A stretch of 64,000 nucleotides of DNA from Pseudomonas sp. SORT22 (GCF_018417635.1 NZ_CP071007.1:926001-990000); one strand, 5' to 3'. Counted from the stretch's first letter, positions 24,817-37,202 are shown. Numbers and translations are program-made. The notes: generated by a model not told the origin, from the letters alone.

Positions 24817-25167
24817 ATGAAGAAGTTCGCTATTGCTGCCGCTACTGCCACCGCCCTGACCCTGACCCTGGCTAACGCGGCGTTTGCCCAACAGCCTTCC
24901 CAGGCTCCGCTGACCGTTGCTGCTGGTGAAGTTACCAAAGCAAAAGAAGCGACCTCCGACACCTGGATCACCACCAAGGTCAAAGCTGACCTGATGACCG
25001 AGAAAGGCATTCCGGGTACCGACATCAAGGTCGAAACCAACAAAGGCGTGGTCTCCCTGTCTTCCGAGGTTGCCGTGACCGATTCGCAGAAAGACATGGC
25101 GGTCGCTATCGCCAAAAAAATCAAAGGCGTTCAAGCCGTCTCGGCTGATGGCCTGAAAAGCAACTAA
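24817..25167 (+). CDS. Secreted BON-domain protein (OsmY-like)
   Basis: A 116-residue protein with a clear Sec signal peptide (MKKFAIAAATATALTLTLANAAFA, cleavage after AFA) and one BON domain (about 48-113: DTWITTKVKADLMTEKGIPG then VVSLSSEVAV and GVQAVSADGLK). BON domains bind phospholipid or envelope surfaces; OsmY-type proteins act as periplasmic stress chaperones. ATG 24817 has AGGAG 9 nt upstream; a GTG at 24808 overlaps that site. Single-gene unit with its own terminator. The gap before it (24601-24816) carries an ATTTTGC/GCAAAAT inverted repeat at 24645-24666 of unknown meaning. Confidence 0.9.
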   Translation: MKKFAIAAATATALTLTLANAAFAQQPSQAPLTVAAGEVTKAKEATSDTWITTKVKADLMTEKGIPGTDIKVETNKGVVSLSSEVAVTDSQKDMAVAIAKKIKGVQAVSADGLKSN

Positions 25168-25233
25168 GGCGTTTGTCCCGACTCGCTGACCCTTACAGGT
25201 TCATGCGAAAGACCAAAAGGACTTGGTCACTCA

Positions 25234-25267
25234 AAGCCCCGGCACTGGTTGCCGGGGCTTCTTTTTT
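25234..25267 (+). terminator. Terminator after the BON-domain gene
   Basis: AAGCCCCGGCA (25234-25244), loop CTGGT, TGCCGGGGCTT (25250-25260), then CTTTTTT. It is a strong intrinsic terminator; it also faces the 3' end of the convergent DUF748 gene. Confidence 0.92.
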
Positions 25268-25294
25268 GGGGGAAAGGAGGGGAAGAAGAGGTGG

Positions 25295-28231
25295 TTATTC
25301 CGCGTCCAGATGCAGCGGCGAGATCACTCGGCCATCCGCCTCGGCCTGGCCCAGGCTGGCATCGACGAAGTACACCCGGTCATCCGCCAGCTGGCCTTTA
25401 TCTACCAGGTAGTCCTTGATACTGCTGGCCCGGGCCTGACCCAACTGACGCAGCAGCAGGGCGCTTTCGCCCCAGGACTTGAGCACGGCATCGCGCAACT
25501 GGGTGGTGCGCTGTTCGCGATCGAGTTGTTCCCACTCCGCTGGAGGCTGTTTCTTCATGCGGGTACGGTAGATGCCTTCAAGCATCGCCGGCTTGTCGCC
25601 ATCCGGCACCTTCAGCTCGGAGGCCTGGGCTGGCACCTTGTCGCCGCGGCGCTGGAGGATCTTGTAGTAGGTACTCTGGTACTCACGCTCCAGGCGCTGC
25701 TGGGCAATCAACGGTCCGTCGCTGCTCTGGGCGCTGGTGCCTTCGATCTCCAGGCGCAAGGCAGGGCGCTCTTTGAGCGCCGTCGCCAGCTTGTCCAGGG
25801 CGCTTTGCGCATCCGCGCCCAGGTCGCTGGAGCCAGCGGCAAAGGCGACGTTGCCCAGGTCCTGGGAATCGCCGCCGCTGACCAGCCCGCCGATGAACTT
25901 GAAGGGCGCCTGGGCCGCGCGCAGCACCAGGTTGCGCAGGGTCTGCCAGACAATCGGCATTACGCTGAACTGCGGGTCATTGAGGTCGCCAGTCACCGGT
26001 AGCTCGATGGAGATCTTGCCGTCGGTGTCCTTGAGCAAGGCCACTGCCAGGCGAATCGGCAGGTCCACCGCATCCGGGCTGTCGACCTTCTCACCCAGCT
26101 GCAGTTGCTCGACCACTACCTTGTTCTCGGCCTTGAGCTTGCCTTGGGTGATCACGTAGTGCAGGTCGATGTTCAGCCGGCCCTTACGAATGCGAAAGCC
26201 GGCGAACTTGCCCGAGTAAGGCGTCAGGGTGGTCAGCTCGACGCGTTTGAAGCTGGTGGCGATGTCCAGGGCGGCCATCGGGTCGAAGGGGTTCAGCGAG
26301 CCTTTGATGGTCACCGGTGCATAGCGATCGACCTTGCCCTTGATATCGACCTTGGCAGGTTTCGGCTGACGGTTGTCGATGGTGCCGATCTGGCCGTTGA
26401 GCTGCTGGATGGCGGTGGCGAAGTTCGGGGTCAGGCTGAAGTCGGCAAAGTTGGCCGAACCGTCATTGATATCGATTTCACCGATACGGATGCCCAGTGG
26501 TTTTTCCGCAGGCGCCTTGGCTTTGGCCGGCGCCTTGGACTGCGCGGTAGCCGGTTGCGGGATCAGCAGGTCATCGACGTTGGTGGTGCGGTCTTCGTTG
26601 ATCATGAAGCGCGCGTAGGGCTGCTTGAGGGTCACTTTGCCGATGCTCAGGGCGTCACCGTGGCGGTACGACAGACCGTCGAGGTTCAGCTGCTGCCATT
26701 TGACGAAGTCGCGATCCTTGATGGTGTCCAGGGTGTGCAGCTGGTTGACCTGGGCCTTGCCGTCAATGCTGAAGGCCAGCGGCTCGGTGCTCTTGAGGTC
26801 GACGTTGAGGTCGCTGCCGAGCATGCCGCTGCGCAGTTCCAGGCGGATGTACGGGCTGATGTAGGCCTGGGCGACACGCAGGTCGATGTCCTGGGTGTTG
26901 ACCTTGAGCTTGGCGCTCACCGGCGCCAGGTTGACCTCACCGGCCGCCTGCAGCTTGCCTTGCTTGCCGACACCGGTGTCGAGCTTGAGGGTGAAGGGCG
27001 ACTGGTTGAGGCTGTCGAAATTCTGCAGGTCGAGGTTCAGCGGGCCAACCTCGAGGGCGACCGGTTGTTTCTGCGAGCGGTCGGCCAGGTGTACCTGGTA
27101 ATTGCGCAGTTGCACGTCTTTGAGCAGCACTTGCCATGGCTTGCTCGGTGCCTCGGCGGCGGCCTTTTCCTTGGCATCCGGCTCGGCGGCGGCAGGTTCG
27201 GCTTTCTCTTTGGCCGTGGCTTTGGCCGGCTGGCTGGCGAACAGCTTCTGCCAGTCGAGCTGGCCATCGGACTCTACTGCCGCCCAGGTTTCGAGCTTTT
27301 CGCTGCGGATCTTGCCAACGGTGACCCGCTGCTTGGCCAGGTCAATCGAGGTTTCGCTGACATCCAGGCGCGCCAGGCGTGCCAGCGGGCGGCCATCCGG
27401 TGCCTTGATGGCAAAGGGTGCGATGCTCACCGAGGTGTTGTCCAGCAGCAGCTCGGTTTCCTTGGACAGGTTCAGCTTGTAGTGGGTATCGAGGCTGACC
27501 ACACCTTCTTCCAGCACCAGCGGCACGGCATCGCGCACATAAGGCCAGAAGGCTTTCATCTTGCCGTCGGTGACCTTCAGGGTGCCTTCGGAGGCGATCG
27601 GTACCAGGCTGAAGTTGCCGGCCCAGTCGATGCGCCCGCCCGCCGGACCATTGGCCACCAGGGTCATTTCGGTACTGTCTTCGGGCAGGGTGCTGAGGTT
27701 CTTCAGTTCCAGGTTCATCGAGTCGTAGAGAAACTCGATCGGCTCGCTCGGGCGCAGGTCCTGGAAATGCAGGTAGCCTTCGCTGAGCTTGATACTGCCG
27801 ATGCGCAACGGGAAAGGGTCGCTGGCAGGTTCCTCAGGCTTGGGCTCGCTCGGCGGCAGCTTGAACAGTTGCGTCAGGTTGAGGCTGCCGTCCTTGGCGA
27901 ACAGCAGCTCGGTACGCGCCTTGTCCAGCTCGACACTGTCCAGGTGCAGGGCACCGCTCCACAGGCTGTTGACTTGCAGGTTGGCGTACAGGCGTTCGAA
28001 GCCGACCTGCTCTTTGCCCGGCTCGCCGATCTGCAGGCCCCAGAGGGTCAGTTCGAGGCTGAACGGGTTGAGCTCGATCCGCTGCAGGTGCGCCGGCACC
28101 GTGGCGTAACTGGCCAGTTGCTGGTTGGCGATACGCAGGGCAACCCCTGGGAGAATCAGAAAGCCTAGCAGGCTGTACAAGGCCACTGCGGCCAGCATGG
28201 CGCCGAGGGCGCGTTTCAATCCTTTGGGCAT
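25295..28231 (-). CDS. DUF748/AsmA-like envelope protein with OmpA-like C-terminal segment
   Basis: A 978-residue protein with one N-terminal membrane anchor (GAMLAAVALYSLLGFLILPGVAL) and a long beta-rich periplasmic part of repeated DUF748/AsmA-type segments (ELNPFSLELTLWGLQIG, VDRYAPVTIKGSLNPF). Two Ala/Lys/Pro-rich low-complexity linkers occur (near residues 355-380 and 565-580). The last 200 residues contain NVAFAAGSSDLGADAQSALDKLA, resembling the OmpA peptidoglycan-binding fold start. AsmA-family proteins are linked to phospholipid transfer between membranes; the role here is inferred. ATG 28231 chosen over GTG 28276; neither has a clear ribosome-binding site. Confidence 0.85.
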   Translation of the reverse strand: MPKGLKRALGAMLAAVALYSLLGFLILPGVALRIANQQLASYATVPAHLQRIELNPFSLELTLWGLQIGEPGKEQVGFERLYANLQVNSLWSGALHLDSVELDKARTELLFAKDGSLNLTQLFKLPPSEPKPEEPASDPFPLRIGSIKLSEGYLHFQDLRPSEPIEFLYDSMNLELKNLSTLPEDSTEMTLVANGPAGGRIDWAGNFSLVPIASEGTLKVTDGKMKAFWPYVRDAVPLVLEEGVVSLDTHYKLNLSKETELLLDNTSVSIAPFAIKAPDGRPLARLARLDVSETSIDLAKQRVTVGKIRSEKLETWAAVESDGQLDWQKLFASQPAKATAKEKAEPAAAEPDAKEKAAAEAPSKPWQVLLKDVQLRNYQVHLADRSQKQPVALEVGPLNLDLQNFDSLNQSPFTLKLDTGVGKQGKLQAAGEVNLAPVSAKLKVNTQDIDLRVAQAYISPYIRLELRSGMLGSDLNVDLKSTEPLAFSIDGKAQVNQLHTLDTIKDRDFVKWQQLNLDGLSYRHGDALSIGKVTLKQPYARFMINEDRTTNVDDLLIPQPATAQSKAPAKAKAPAEKPLGIRIGEIDINDGSANFADFSLTPNFATAIQQLNGQIGTIDNRQPKPAKVDIKGKVDRYAPVTIKGSLNPFDPMAALDIATSFKRVELTTLTPYSGKFAGFRIRKGRLNIDLHYVITQGKLKAENKVVVEQLQLGEKVDSPDAVDLPIRLAVALLKDTDGKISIELPVTGDLNDPQFSVMPIVWQTLRNLVLRAAQAPFKFIGGLVSGGDSQDLGNVAFAAGSSDLGADAQSALDKLATALKERPALRLEIEGTSAQSSDGPLIAQQRLEREYQSTYYKILQRRGDKVPAQASELKVPDGDKPAMLEGIYRTRMKKQPPAEWEQLDREQRTTQLRDAVLKSWGESALLLRQLGQARASSIKDYLVDKGQLADDRVYFVDASLGQAEADGRVISPLHLDAE

Positions 28232-28322
28232 GTGTGGCGTCGTCTGTCTCGAACGGGAGTGCTTGGAGTATGGCACGTAAAAACGGTTCCGAAGCTACTC
28301 CGAAAATTAACGAAATTTTGTT

Positions 28323-29339
28323 TCAGAGCTGAAGAATCAAGGTCTTCAGTGGCGGCTGGCCATCCTGCGACGGAAAGTCGCCGGCAGGTTTGAGCACTTG
28401 CCAGTCGCGTACCGGGCGCCCGGCTTTCTCGGCGCAGCGCAGCACTTGCTCGCGCCAGTCGTCGAGACTGACCTTGGCCAGGTTGTTACAGCAAATCAGT
28501 ACGCCGTCGTCGGCGGTGCTCAACAGGGCCGGCTTGAGCAGGCTCTGGTAGTCGCGCAGCAGGTCGACGGTGCCGAAGGCGCTCTTGGCCCAGGCCGGCG
28601 GGTCGAGGAACACCAGGTCGAACTGGCGCTGCTCCAGGCGCGGATACGGCGGCAGCTTGTGGCCGCGACGCTGGCTGACCGGCAAGCCGGCGAACTGGCG
28701 GATCGCCGGAAAGTAATCGGACTGGATAAAGCTCATCGGCAACAGTTGCGGGTTGAGTGCGCCGTTCTCCTTGCCGACCGCCAGGTTGCCTTCGGCGAAG
28801 TCCAGGTTGCACACCTCGCGCGCGCCGCCCGCTGCGGCGCTGAGGCCGACGCCGCAGGTATAGGCAAAGAGGTTGAGCACGCTTTTGCCGGCACTGTGCT
28901 GCTTGACCCAGCCACGGGCATTGCGCAGGTCGAGGAACAGTAGCGGATCCTGCCCGGCATGGCGGCCACGTACCCGGTAGTTCAGGCCCCATTCGTGACC
29001 GACATGATCGGCCAGCGCGGCCTCGCTCGCCTGATACACCGGGTCGCGACGATCGATGCGGCTGTTGCCCTGGGAGCGGTCGTTGTAGACCAACAGCAGT
29101 TCCAGGCCCAGGTGCGCTTGCACCGCCGCGTGCAGCTCCAGCAAGGCGCCGGTCTCAAGGCTTTGGTGGAAGCTTTGCACCAGCAACTGCGGGCCGTAGC
29201 GGTCGATGGTCAGGCCGCTGGCGCCTTCCTGGCTGCCATGGAACAGGCGATAGCAGTCGGTGCCCTGGGCATGCAGTTCGGCGAGAAGGCCCTGGCGGGC
29301 GTCGAGGGCGGCGCGCAGCGCCTGATTCAAGAGGGACAT
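28323..29339 (-). CDS. RlmI-like class I SAM-dependent rRNA methyltransferase
   Basis: A 338-residue protein related to the COG1092 (RlmI/YccW) 23S rRNA cytosine methyltransferases. It shows the SAM motif VLNLFAYTCGVGLSAAAGGA, an acidic LDFAEGN loop, and FDLVFLDPPAWAKS, the DPP(A/S) catalytic-type motif, with CCN downstream. It lacks the N-terminal PUA domain of RlmI (family about 396 residues) and starts directly with the EEHD-like segment, so the substrate may differ. A palindromic AT-rich stretch at 28302-28319 lies just after the stop. Confidence 0.85.
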   Translation of the reverse strand: MSLLNQALRAALDARQGLLAELHAQGTDCYRLFHGSQEGASGLTIDRYGPQLLVQSFHQSLETGALLELHAAVQAHLGLELLLVYNDRSQGNSRIDRRDPVYQASEAALADHVGHEWGLNYRVRGRHAGQDPLLFLDLRNARGWVKQHSAGKSVLNLFAYTCGVGLSAAAGGAREVCNLDFAEGNLAVGKENGALNPQLLPMSFIQSDYFPAIRQFAGLPVSQRRGHKLPPYPRLEQRQFDLVFLDPPAWAKSAFGTVDLLRDYQSLLKPALLSTADDGVLICCNNLAKVSLDDWREQVLRCAEKAGRPVRDWQVLKPAGDFPSQDGQPPLKTLILQL

Positions 29340-29418
29340 GCACGTGGCCTTGGTTTGCGGACGTGCAGTTTATCAGTTCAGGCCAGGGGAGGGGCCGTTG
29401 CAGCCCCTCCCGCAGTGA

Positions 29419-30597
29419 TCAGCGCTCGATCGCCAGGGCCACGCCCTGACCACCGCCGATGCACAGGGTCGCCAGGCCTTTGCTGACGTCACGCTTGATC
29501 ATTTCATGCAGCAAAGTTACCAGCACCCGACAACCCGAGGCGCCAATCGGGTGCCCCAGGGCAATCGCGCCGCCATTGACGTTGACCTTGCTGGCGTCCC
29601 AGCCCAGCTCCTTGCCCACCGACAGGGCCTGGGCGGCAAAGGCTTCGTTGGCCTCGATCAGATCGAGGTCGCTCAACTGCCAGCCGGCCTTGTCCAGGCA
29701 GCGGCGGGTGGCGCTGACCGGGCCGATGCCCATGATCGCCGGATCAACCCCGGCGTTGGCATAGGCCTTGATCCGCGCCAGGATCGGCAGGCCCAGCTGT
29801 TGCGCCTTGGCCGCACTCATCAGCAGTACCGCTGCCGCACCGTCGTTGAGCGAAGAGGCGTTACCGGCTGTTACCGTGCCGTCTTTCTTGAACGCCGGCT
29901 TGAGCTTGCCCAGCGACTCGGCGGTAGTGCCGGCGCGGGGTTGCTCGTCGGTGGCGAAGGCCACCGGCTCGCCCTTGCGCTGCGGAATCAGGATCGGGGT
30001 GATTTCGTCGACGAAGCGCCGGGCTTCGATGGCGGCGGCGGCTTTCTGCTGCGAGGTGGCGGCGAAGGCGTCCTGTTCTTCCCGGCTGATGCCGTATTTT
30101 TCCACCAGGTTCTCGGCGGTGATGCCCATGTGGTAGTCGTTGAACGCATCCCACAGGCCGTCGCTGATCATGCTGTCGATCAGTGTGCTGTGGCCCATGC
30201 GCAGGCCGGTACGGGCACCCGGCATGACGTAGTTGGCCAGGCTCATGTTCTCCTGGCCGCCGGCGATGATCACCTCGGCATCGCCGCAGCGAATTGCCTG
30301 GGTCGCCAGGTGCAGGGCCTTGAGGCCCGAGCCGCAGACCTTGTTCAGGGTCATGGCCGGTACCGCGTGGGGCAGGCCGGCCTTGATCGCGGCCTGACGC
30401 GCCGGGTTCTGCCCGGCACCGGCGGTCAGTACCTGGCCGAGGATGACTTCATCGACCAGTTCGGCATCGATGCCGGTCTGGGTCAGCAACTGGCGGATCA
30501 CCGCAGCGCCGAGGTCGACGGCAGGAATGTTGGCCAGCGCCCCCTGGTAGCTCCCGACAGCAGTACGGGTGGCGGCAACGATTACGACATCTTGCAT
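29419..30597 (-). CDS. Acetyl-CoA C-acetyltransferase (thiolase)
   Basis: A 392-residue type II thiolase joining or cleaving acetoacetyl-CoA. The nucleophilic Cys is in [13 protein letters not shown] (about residue 88), the His in [15 protein letters not shown] (about 348), and the second Cys in [13 protein letters not shown] (about 378). ATG 30597 gives [15 protein letters not shown]. Closest families are AtoB and PhaA; no phb or ato partners are adjacent, so I give no symbol. The 3' end is followed by a GC-rich hairpin at 29387-29411. Confidence 0.93.
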   Translation of the reverse strand: MQDVVIVAATRTAVGSYQGALANIPAVDLGAAVIRQLLTQTGIDAELVDEVILGQVLTAGAGQNPARQAAIKAGLPHAVPAMTLNKVCGSGLKALHLATQAIRCGDAEVIIAGGQENMSLANYVMPGARTGLRMGHSTLIDSMISDGLWDAFNDYHMGITAENLVEKYGISREEQDAFAATSQQKAAAAIEARRFVDEITPILIPQRKGEPVAFATDEQPRAGTTAESLGKLKPAFKKDGTVTAGNASSLNDGAAAVLLMSAAKAQQLGLPILARIKAYANAGVDPAIMGIGPVSATRRCLDKAGWQLSDLDLIEANEAFAAQALSVGKELGWDASKVNVNGGAIALGHPIGASGCRVLVTLLHEMIKRDVSKGLATLCIGGGQGVALAIER

Positions 30598-30709
30598 GGC
30601 GCGGGTCCTCACTCTTATTGGATTTGGCGTCAGAACGGTTCAGGCCCCAGGGCCTGGATAGACCGGCATGGTGGCATAGATGAGCGGGCGAGGGCTATTG
30701 GCGTACCGC

Positions 30710-31579
30710 TCAGGCGATTCCCATACGTCGCCGGGCGCGATGGGCCGAGCCGTCGCGCATGGCCCAGCGCAGCACCGGAGCAGTGCTGTGGATGCCCAGG
30801 CGAATCAATCGGCGTTGCAGCGGGTTCTGGCCCAGCTCGAGCATCGCGCTGGCCCATTCCGGCAGCAGGTCGATACCGGCGCGCAGCATCAAGGCGCCGA
30901 CCGGTTGCGCCAGGCGGCTGGGCGCCGGCGCGTCGAGCAGCACCTGCACCACTTCATGGCTGCGCGCGTCGCACAGCAGTTGCGGGCGCATGGCCTGCAG
31001 GTAGTCGGCAATTTGCTGGCGTGAGCGCGGCACGTTGCGCGCGCCCAGGCGCTCGGCGATCAGGGCGATCTCGGCGTAGTAGGCGTCCTGTTCGGTGACC
31101 GGCATCTGCGGGTTGCGGTAGCGCATGTGGGCGGCAAGAAAGCTGCTGACCTCGGCCACATGCACCCAGGTCAGCAGGTCCGGGTCGCTGGCGGCATAGG
31201 GCCGGCCATCGGCAGCGCTGCCGACCACCTGCAGGTGAATGGTGCGCACTTTTTCGATCAGCCAGTTGGCATCCCGGCTCGAACCAAAGGTGGTGCCGGA
31301 GATGAACTGGCTGGTGCGGCGCAAGCGGCCGAGCAGGTCCTGGCGAAAGTTGGAATGATCCCATACGCCAGCCAGCGCCAGCGGGTGCAGCAACTGCAGG
31401 AGCAGGGCACTGATGCCGCCGATCAGCATGCTCGGGAAGTCGCCGTGCACACGCCAGCTGAGGCTGTCCGGGCCGAACAGACCGGGGTCGCCCTTGGGGT
31501 TTTCCAGGTCGAGCTGACCCAGGGACAAGCCGGTCAGGCTCATCACCTGGGTTTCGATACGGCGGCGAATCGCTTCCAT
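30710..31579 (-). CDS. MpaB-type oxygenase (DUF2236 family protein)
   Basis: A 289-residue protein of the oxygenase MpaB/DUF2236 family, putative heme-containing oxidases also related to latex-clearing protein. The family blocks PSMLIGGISALLLQLLHPLALAGVWDHS, the conserved Arg in RRTSQFISGTTFG, and DLLTWVHVAEVSSFLAAHMRY are visible. No signal peptide is seen. The physiological substrate in Pseudomonas is unknown. It lies between thiolase and acs on the same strand with 39 nt to acs. Confidence 0.82.
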   Translation of the reverse strand: MEAIRRRIETQVMSLTGLSLGQLDLENPKGDPGLFGPDSLSWRVHGDFPSMLIGGISALLLQLLHPLALAGVWDHSNFRQDLLGRLRRTSQFISGTTFGSSRDANWLIEKVRTIHLQVVGSAADGRPYAASDPDLLTWVHVAEVSSFLAAHMRYRNPQMPVTEQDAYYAEIALIAERLGARNVPRSRQQIADYLQAMRPQLLCDARSHEVVQVLLDAPAPSRLAQPVGALMLRAGIDLLPEWASAMLELGQNPLQRRLIRLGIHSTAPVLRWAMRDGSAHRARRRMGIA

Positions 31580-31618
31580 GGTTACCTTGTGTTCAAGGCA
31601 GCCGATCAGCGCTGCCGC

Positions 31619-33553
<1,935 letters not shown>

Positions 33554-33599
33554 GGCGGGGTCCTGTTCTGACGGATTGTTTTTGTCAGGACAGTGTAGC

Positions 33600-33637
33600 C
33601 GCTGCCCCCGGCCGTGTTCGTTCGGCCAGGGGCAGCG
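33600..33637. terminator. GC-rich hairpin between pgi and acs
   Basis: CGCTGCCCC (33600-33608) and GGGGCAGCG (33629-33637) are exact reverse complements with an inner GGCC/GGCC pair. There is no T-run on either side, so it is a weak terminator or an mRNA 3'-end stem for pgi (minus strand). Confidence 0.5.
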
Positions 33638-33644
33638 CGGGCGG

Positions 33645-35309
33645 TCAACCGCGGTGACGGCTGCGGAAGAAGTTGATCAGGCCCTGGGTCGAGGCGTCTT
33701 CGGCAGGCTCTTCAATGCCGCCGGTCAGGCGCTGGTAGACGCCCTTGCCGAGCTCCTTGCCCAGCTCCACGCCCCACTGGTCGAAGGCGTTGATACCCCA
33801 GATGACGCTTTGCACGAATACCTTGTGCTCGTACATCGCCACCAGTGCGCCAAGACGCCGTGGGCTGATGCGCTCGACCACCAGGGTATTGCTCGGGCGG
33901 TTGCCCGGAATCACCTTGTGCGGTGCCAGCTTCTGGATCTCGGCTTCGGCCATGCCTTTGTCACGCAGCTCGGCTTCGGCTTCGCTGCGGGTCTTGCCCA
34001 GCATCAGTGCCTGGCTCTGCGACAGGCAGTTGGCGTACAGCCACTGGTGATGGTCGGCGACCGGGTTGAAGCTGACCACCGGGACGATGAAGTCGGCCGG
34101 AATCAGCTGGGTGCCCTGGTGCAGCAACTGGTGGTAGGCATGCTGGCCGTTGCAACCCACGCCGCCCCAGATGACCGGGCCGGTGTCGTGGTTGACCGGC
34201 GTGCCGTCCTGGCGGACGCTCTTGCCGTTGGATTCCATGTCCAGCTGCTGCAGGTGCTTGGTGATGTTACGCAGGTAGTGGTCGTACGGCAGGATCGCGT
34301 GGCTTTGCGCGCCCCAGAAGTTGCCGTACCACACGCCGAGCAAGGCCAGCAGCACCGGCATGTTCTGTTCGAACGGCGCGTTCTGGAAGTGCTGGTCCAT
34401 GGTGTAGGCACCGGACAGCAGTTCCTTGAAGTTGGCGGTACCGATGGCCAGCGCAATCGGCAAGCCGATGGCTGACCACAGCGAGTAACGCCCGCCGACC
34501 CAGTCCCACATCGGGAAAATGTTTTCTTCACGGATGCCGAAGGCCACGGCGGCGGCCTTGTTGCTGGAAACAGCGATGAAGTGCTTGTACAGCTCGGCTT
34601 CCGAGCCACCCTGGGCCAGGTACCAGGCGCGGGCGGCCTGGGCGTTCTTCAGTGTTTCGAGGGTGTTGAACGACTTGGACGAAACGATGAACAGCGTGGT
34701 TTCGGCGCGCAGCTTGGCCGACAGCTCGTGGAACTCGCTGCCGTCGATGTTTGCCAGGTAATGGCAGCGCACGCCGCGCTGGGCGTAAGGCAGCAGGGCT
34801 TCGGAGACCAGCTCGGGGCCGAGGAACGAGCCACCGATGCCGATGTTGACCACGTCGGTGATCGGCTTCTCGCTGTAGCCGCGCCACAGGCCATCATGGA
34901 TGCGGCCAACCAGCTCGGTCACCTGGTTGAGGACCTTGTGCACCTCGGGCATCACGTTGACGCCGTTGACGCTCAGCTTGTCGCCCACCGGGCGGCGCAG
35001 GGCGGTATGTAGCGCCGGGCGGCCTTCGGAGGCGTTAAGGATCTCGCCGGCGAACAGGCCCTTGATGGCCTCTTGCAGACCGACCTCGTTGGCCAGGCCC
35101 ACCAGCAGCTCGCGGGTCTGGGCGTTGATCAGGTTTTTCGAGTAGTCGAGGAACAGCCCGCAGGTGCTCAGGGAGAATTCTTCGAAGCGCTTTGGCTCGG
35201 CAGTGAATGCGTCGCGCATGCTGAAGTCCTGCATGGCTTCGCGGTGTTGCTGGAGCGCCTGCCAGGCGGGCAGGGCGGTAACATCATGAGGGGTGCGGTA
35301 ATACGCCAT
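33645..35309 (-). CDS. pgi: Glucose-6-phosphate isomerase
   Basis: A 554-residue cytosolic enzyme interconverting glucose-6-phosphate and fructose-6-phosphate. Family signatures are [36 protein letters not shown], the [16 protein letters not shown] block and the [16 protein letters not shown] GNRPSNTL with the [23 protein letters not shown] end signature. ATG 35309 ([10 protein letters not shown]) preferred to the upstream frame start. Confidence 0.96.
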   Translation of the reverse strand: MAYYRTPHDVTALPAWQALQQHREAMQDFSMRDAFTAEPKRFEEFSLSTCGLFLDYSKNLINAQTRELLVGLANEVGLQEAIKGLFAGEILNASEGRPALHTALRRPVGDKLSVNGVNVMPEVHKVLNQVTELVGRIHDGLWRGYSEKPITDVVNIGIGGSFLGPELVSEALLPYAQRGVRCHYLANIDGSEFHELSAKLRAETTLFIVSSKSFNTLETLKNAQAARAWYLAQGGSEAELYKHFIAVSSNKAAAVAFGIREENIFPMWDWVGGRYSLWSAIGLPIALAIGTANFKELLSGAYTMDQHFQNAPFEQNMPVLLALLGVWYGNFWGAQSHAILPYDHYLRNITKHLQQLDMESNGKSVRQDGTPVNHDTGPVIWGGVGCNGQHAYHQLLHQGTQLIPADFIVPVVSFNPVADHHQWLYANCLSQSQALMLGKTRSEAEAELRDKGMAEAEIQKLAPHKVIPGNRPSNTLVVERISPRRLGALVAMYEHKVFVQSVIWGINAFDQWGVELGKELGKGVYQRLTGGIEEPAEDASTQGLINFFRSRHRG

Positions 35310-35435
35310 CGCTGCAGGTTTCCTTATTGCGTGAACTGCCTTGGACACTGAAAACAGCGCCCCGTTTGCAGGCTGATGCCAATTATAGGCATGCAGCCTG
35401 CGTTACAGGGAGAGGCAGCTCAGCGGGCGACCGGG

Positions 35436-36293
35436 TTACTTGTCGTCAAGGTTCAGGTGCAGGTTGTCGATCAGGCGGGTAGCTCCGAGGAAGGCGGCTA
35501 CCAGGATCACCAGATCGCGGTCTTCAGGCGTCGCCGGGCGCAGGCTCAGGGCCTGGCGGACTTCCAGGTAGTCCGGGCGAAAGCCTGCTGCAGCCAGTTG
35601 CTGCTGGCCGTTGGCGATAAGCGCCGGGTAGTCGCGTTCGCCTTGCTCGATGGCGGCGGCCATCTGGCTCAGCAGGCGATACAGCGCTGGCGCCGTGGCG
35701 CGCTGCTCGTCGCTCAGGTAGCCGTTGCGCGACGACAGCGCCAGGCCGTCTTCGGCGCGCACGGTCGGCTCGCCGATGATCTGGATCGGCATGTTCAGGT
35801 CGCGCACCAGCGCGCGGATTACCGCCAGTTGCTGGAAGTCTTTCTGGCCAAATACCGCCAGGTCCGGCTGGACCATGTTGAACAGCTTGCTGACCACCGT
35901 CGCCACGCCTTCGAAATGGCCCGGACGGCTGGCACCACAGAGCCCGTCGGACAGCTGCGGGACGCTGACCCGGGTCTGCCCGGCCATGCCGTCGGGGTAT
36001 ATTTCTTCGACAGTGGGGGCGAACAGCAGGTGGCAGCCGGCCTGGAGCAGTTTCTCCTGGTCGGCGGCGAGGGTCCGCGGGTACTTGTCGAGGTCTTCGC
36101 TGGGGCCGAACTGCAGCGGGTTGACGAAGATGCTGGCGACGACGAAGTCGACCCGTTGCGCGGCCTTGGTCACCAGCGCGGCATGGCCGCTGTGCAGGTT
36201 GCCCATGGTCGGCACGAAGCCGATGCGTTTGCCCTCACTGCGCGCCCGCGCCACGGCGGCGCGCAGTTCGAGGACGGTCTTGACTGTATTCAT
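35436..36293 (-). CDS. panC: Pantothenate synthetase
   Basis: A 285-residue ligase condensing pantoate and beta-alanine with ATP, the last step to vitamin B5. The HIGH-like nucleotide motif [31 protein letters not shown] and [16 protein letters not shown] plus the KMSKS-like SSRNGYLS are visible. The start overlaps the panB stop by 4 nt (ATGA), so panBC are translationally coupled. panD is not in the window. Confidence 0.97.
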   Translation of the reverse strand: MNTVKTVLELRAAVARARSEGKRIGFVPTMGNLHSGHAALVTKAAQRVDFVVASIFVNPLQFGPSEDLDKYPRTLAADQEKLLQAGCHLLFAPTVEEIYPDGMAGQTRVSVPQLSDGLCGASRPGHFEGVATVVSKLFNMVQPDLAVFGQKDFQQLAVIRALVRDLNMPIQIIGEPTVRAEDGLALSSRNGYLSDEQRATAPALYRLLSQMAAAIEQGERDYPALIANGQQQLAAAGFRPDYLEVRQALSLRPATPEDRDLVILVAAFLGATRLIDNLHLNLDDK

Positions 36294-37090
36294 GCACTGA
36301 ACCCGTGTTCGCTGGCGGGGAAGCTGACTTCCTTGACGGCGGTTACATAAGCCTTGAGCGCACCTTGAATGTCGCTCTGGCCGGCCATGAAGTTCTTCAC
36401 GAACTTCGGTACCCGGCCGGTCAGCGACAGGCCGAGCATGTCGTGCAGCACCAGGACCTGGCCGTCGGTGGCGCTACCGGCACCAATACCGATGACCGGA
36501 ATGCTCACCGCCTGGGTGATTTCGGCGGCAAGTTCGGTCGGCACGCACTCGAGCAGCAACATGGCCGCGCCGGCTTGCTCCAGGGCGATGGCGTCGGCAC
36601 GCATCTGCCGGGCCTGGTTTTCCTGGCGGCCCTGGACCTTGTAGCCACCGAGGATGTTCACGGTTTGCGGGGTCAGGCCCATGTGCGCGCACACCGGCAC
36701 GCCACGTTCGGCCAGCAGGCGGATGGTCTCCGCCAGCCAGGCGGCGCCTTCGACCTTGACCATGTGCGCGCCGGCTTGCATCAGCGCGCCGCTGTTGGCG
36801 AACGCCTGCTCGGTGGTGGCGCAGGCCATGAACGGCAGGTCGGCAAGAATCAGCGCACCTTCGTTGCCGCGTTTGACGCAGGCAGTGTGATAGGCCATCT
36901 CGGCATTGGTTACTGGCAAGGTGCTGTCATGGCCCTGGAGGACCATGCCCAGGGAGTCACCCACCAGCAATACTTCCACGCCGGCACGGCTGGCGGCCTG
37001 GGCAAAGGTCGCGTCGTAGCAGGTCAGCATGGTTATTTTCTCACCCTTGGCCTTGAGGCTCTGCAGGGTGGTCAGGGTTACTTCTGGCAT
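36290..37090 (-). CDS. panB: 3-methyl-2-oxobutanoate hydroxymethyltransferase
   Basis: A 266-residue TIM-barrel enzyme adding a one-carbon unit to ketoisovalerate, the first pantoate step. Motifs are [45 protein letters not shown] and [22 protein letters not shown]. The substrate ketoisovalerate also comes from the ilvIHC pathway encoded at the far end of this window. First gene of panBC; the 252-nt upstream gap has repeated TGTTAC boxes and a 9-bp inverted repeat. Confidence 0.97.
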   Translation of the reverse strand: MPEVTLTTLQSLKAKGEKITMLTCYDATFAQAASRAGVEVLLVGDSLGMVLQGHDSTLPVTNAEMAYHTACVKRGNEGALILADLPFMACATTEQAFANSGALMQAGAHMVKVEGAAWLAETIRLLAERGVPVCAHMGLTPQTVNILGGYKVQGRQENQARQMRADAIALEQAGAAMLLLECVPTELAAEITQAVSIPVIGIGAGSATDGQVLVLHDMLGLSLTGRVPKFVKNFMAGQSDIQGALKAYVTAVKEVSFPASEHGFSA

Positions 37091-37152
37091 GAAAAGGAAT
37101 CCTCGTTCAGGCGCTGTGAAAAACGACTGCGTACAACGCGTGTATTCATCTT

Positions 37153-37202
37153 CTGGAACAGCACATCATCGATCGTGGTGTTTGAATTACGACCTGTTCC
37201 AG
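37153..37202. repeat. 9-bp inverted repeat upstream of panB
   Basis: CTGGAACAG (37153-37161) and CTGTTCCAG (37194-37202) are exact reverse complements 32 nt apart, about 60 to 110 nt upstream of panB on the minus strand. They could be paired operator half-sites or a leader hairpin; no regulator is identifiable from sequence. Confidence 0.45.

Noticed and set aside
26105..28168. 687-residue plus-strand frame opposite the DUF748 gene
   Set aside because: Biased composition rich in Gly/Val/Gln, no start context; the minus frame has an anchor and family segments.
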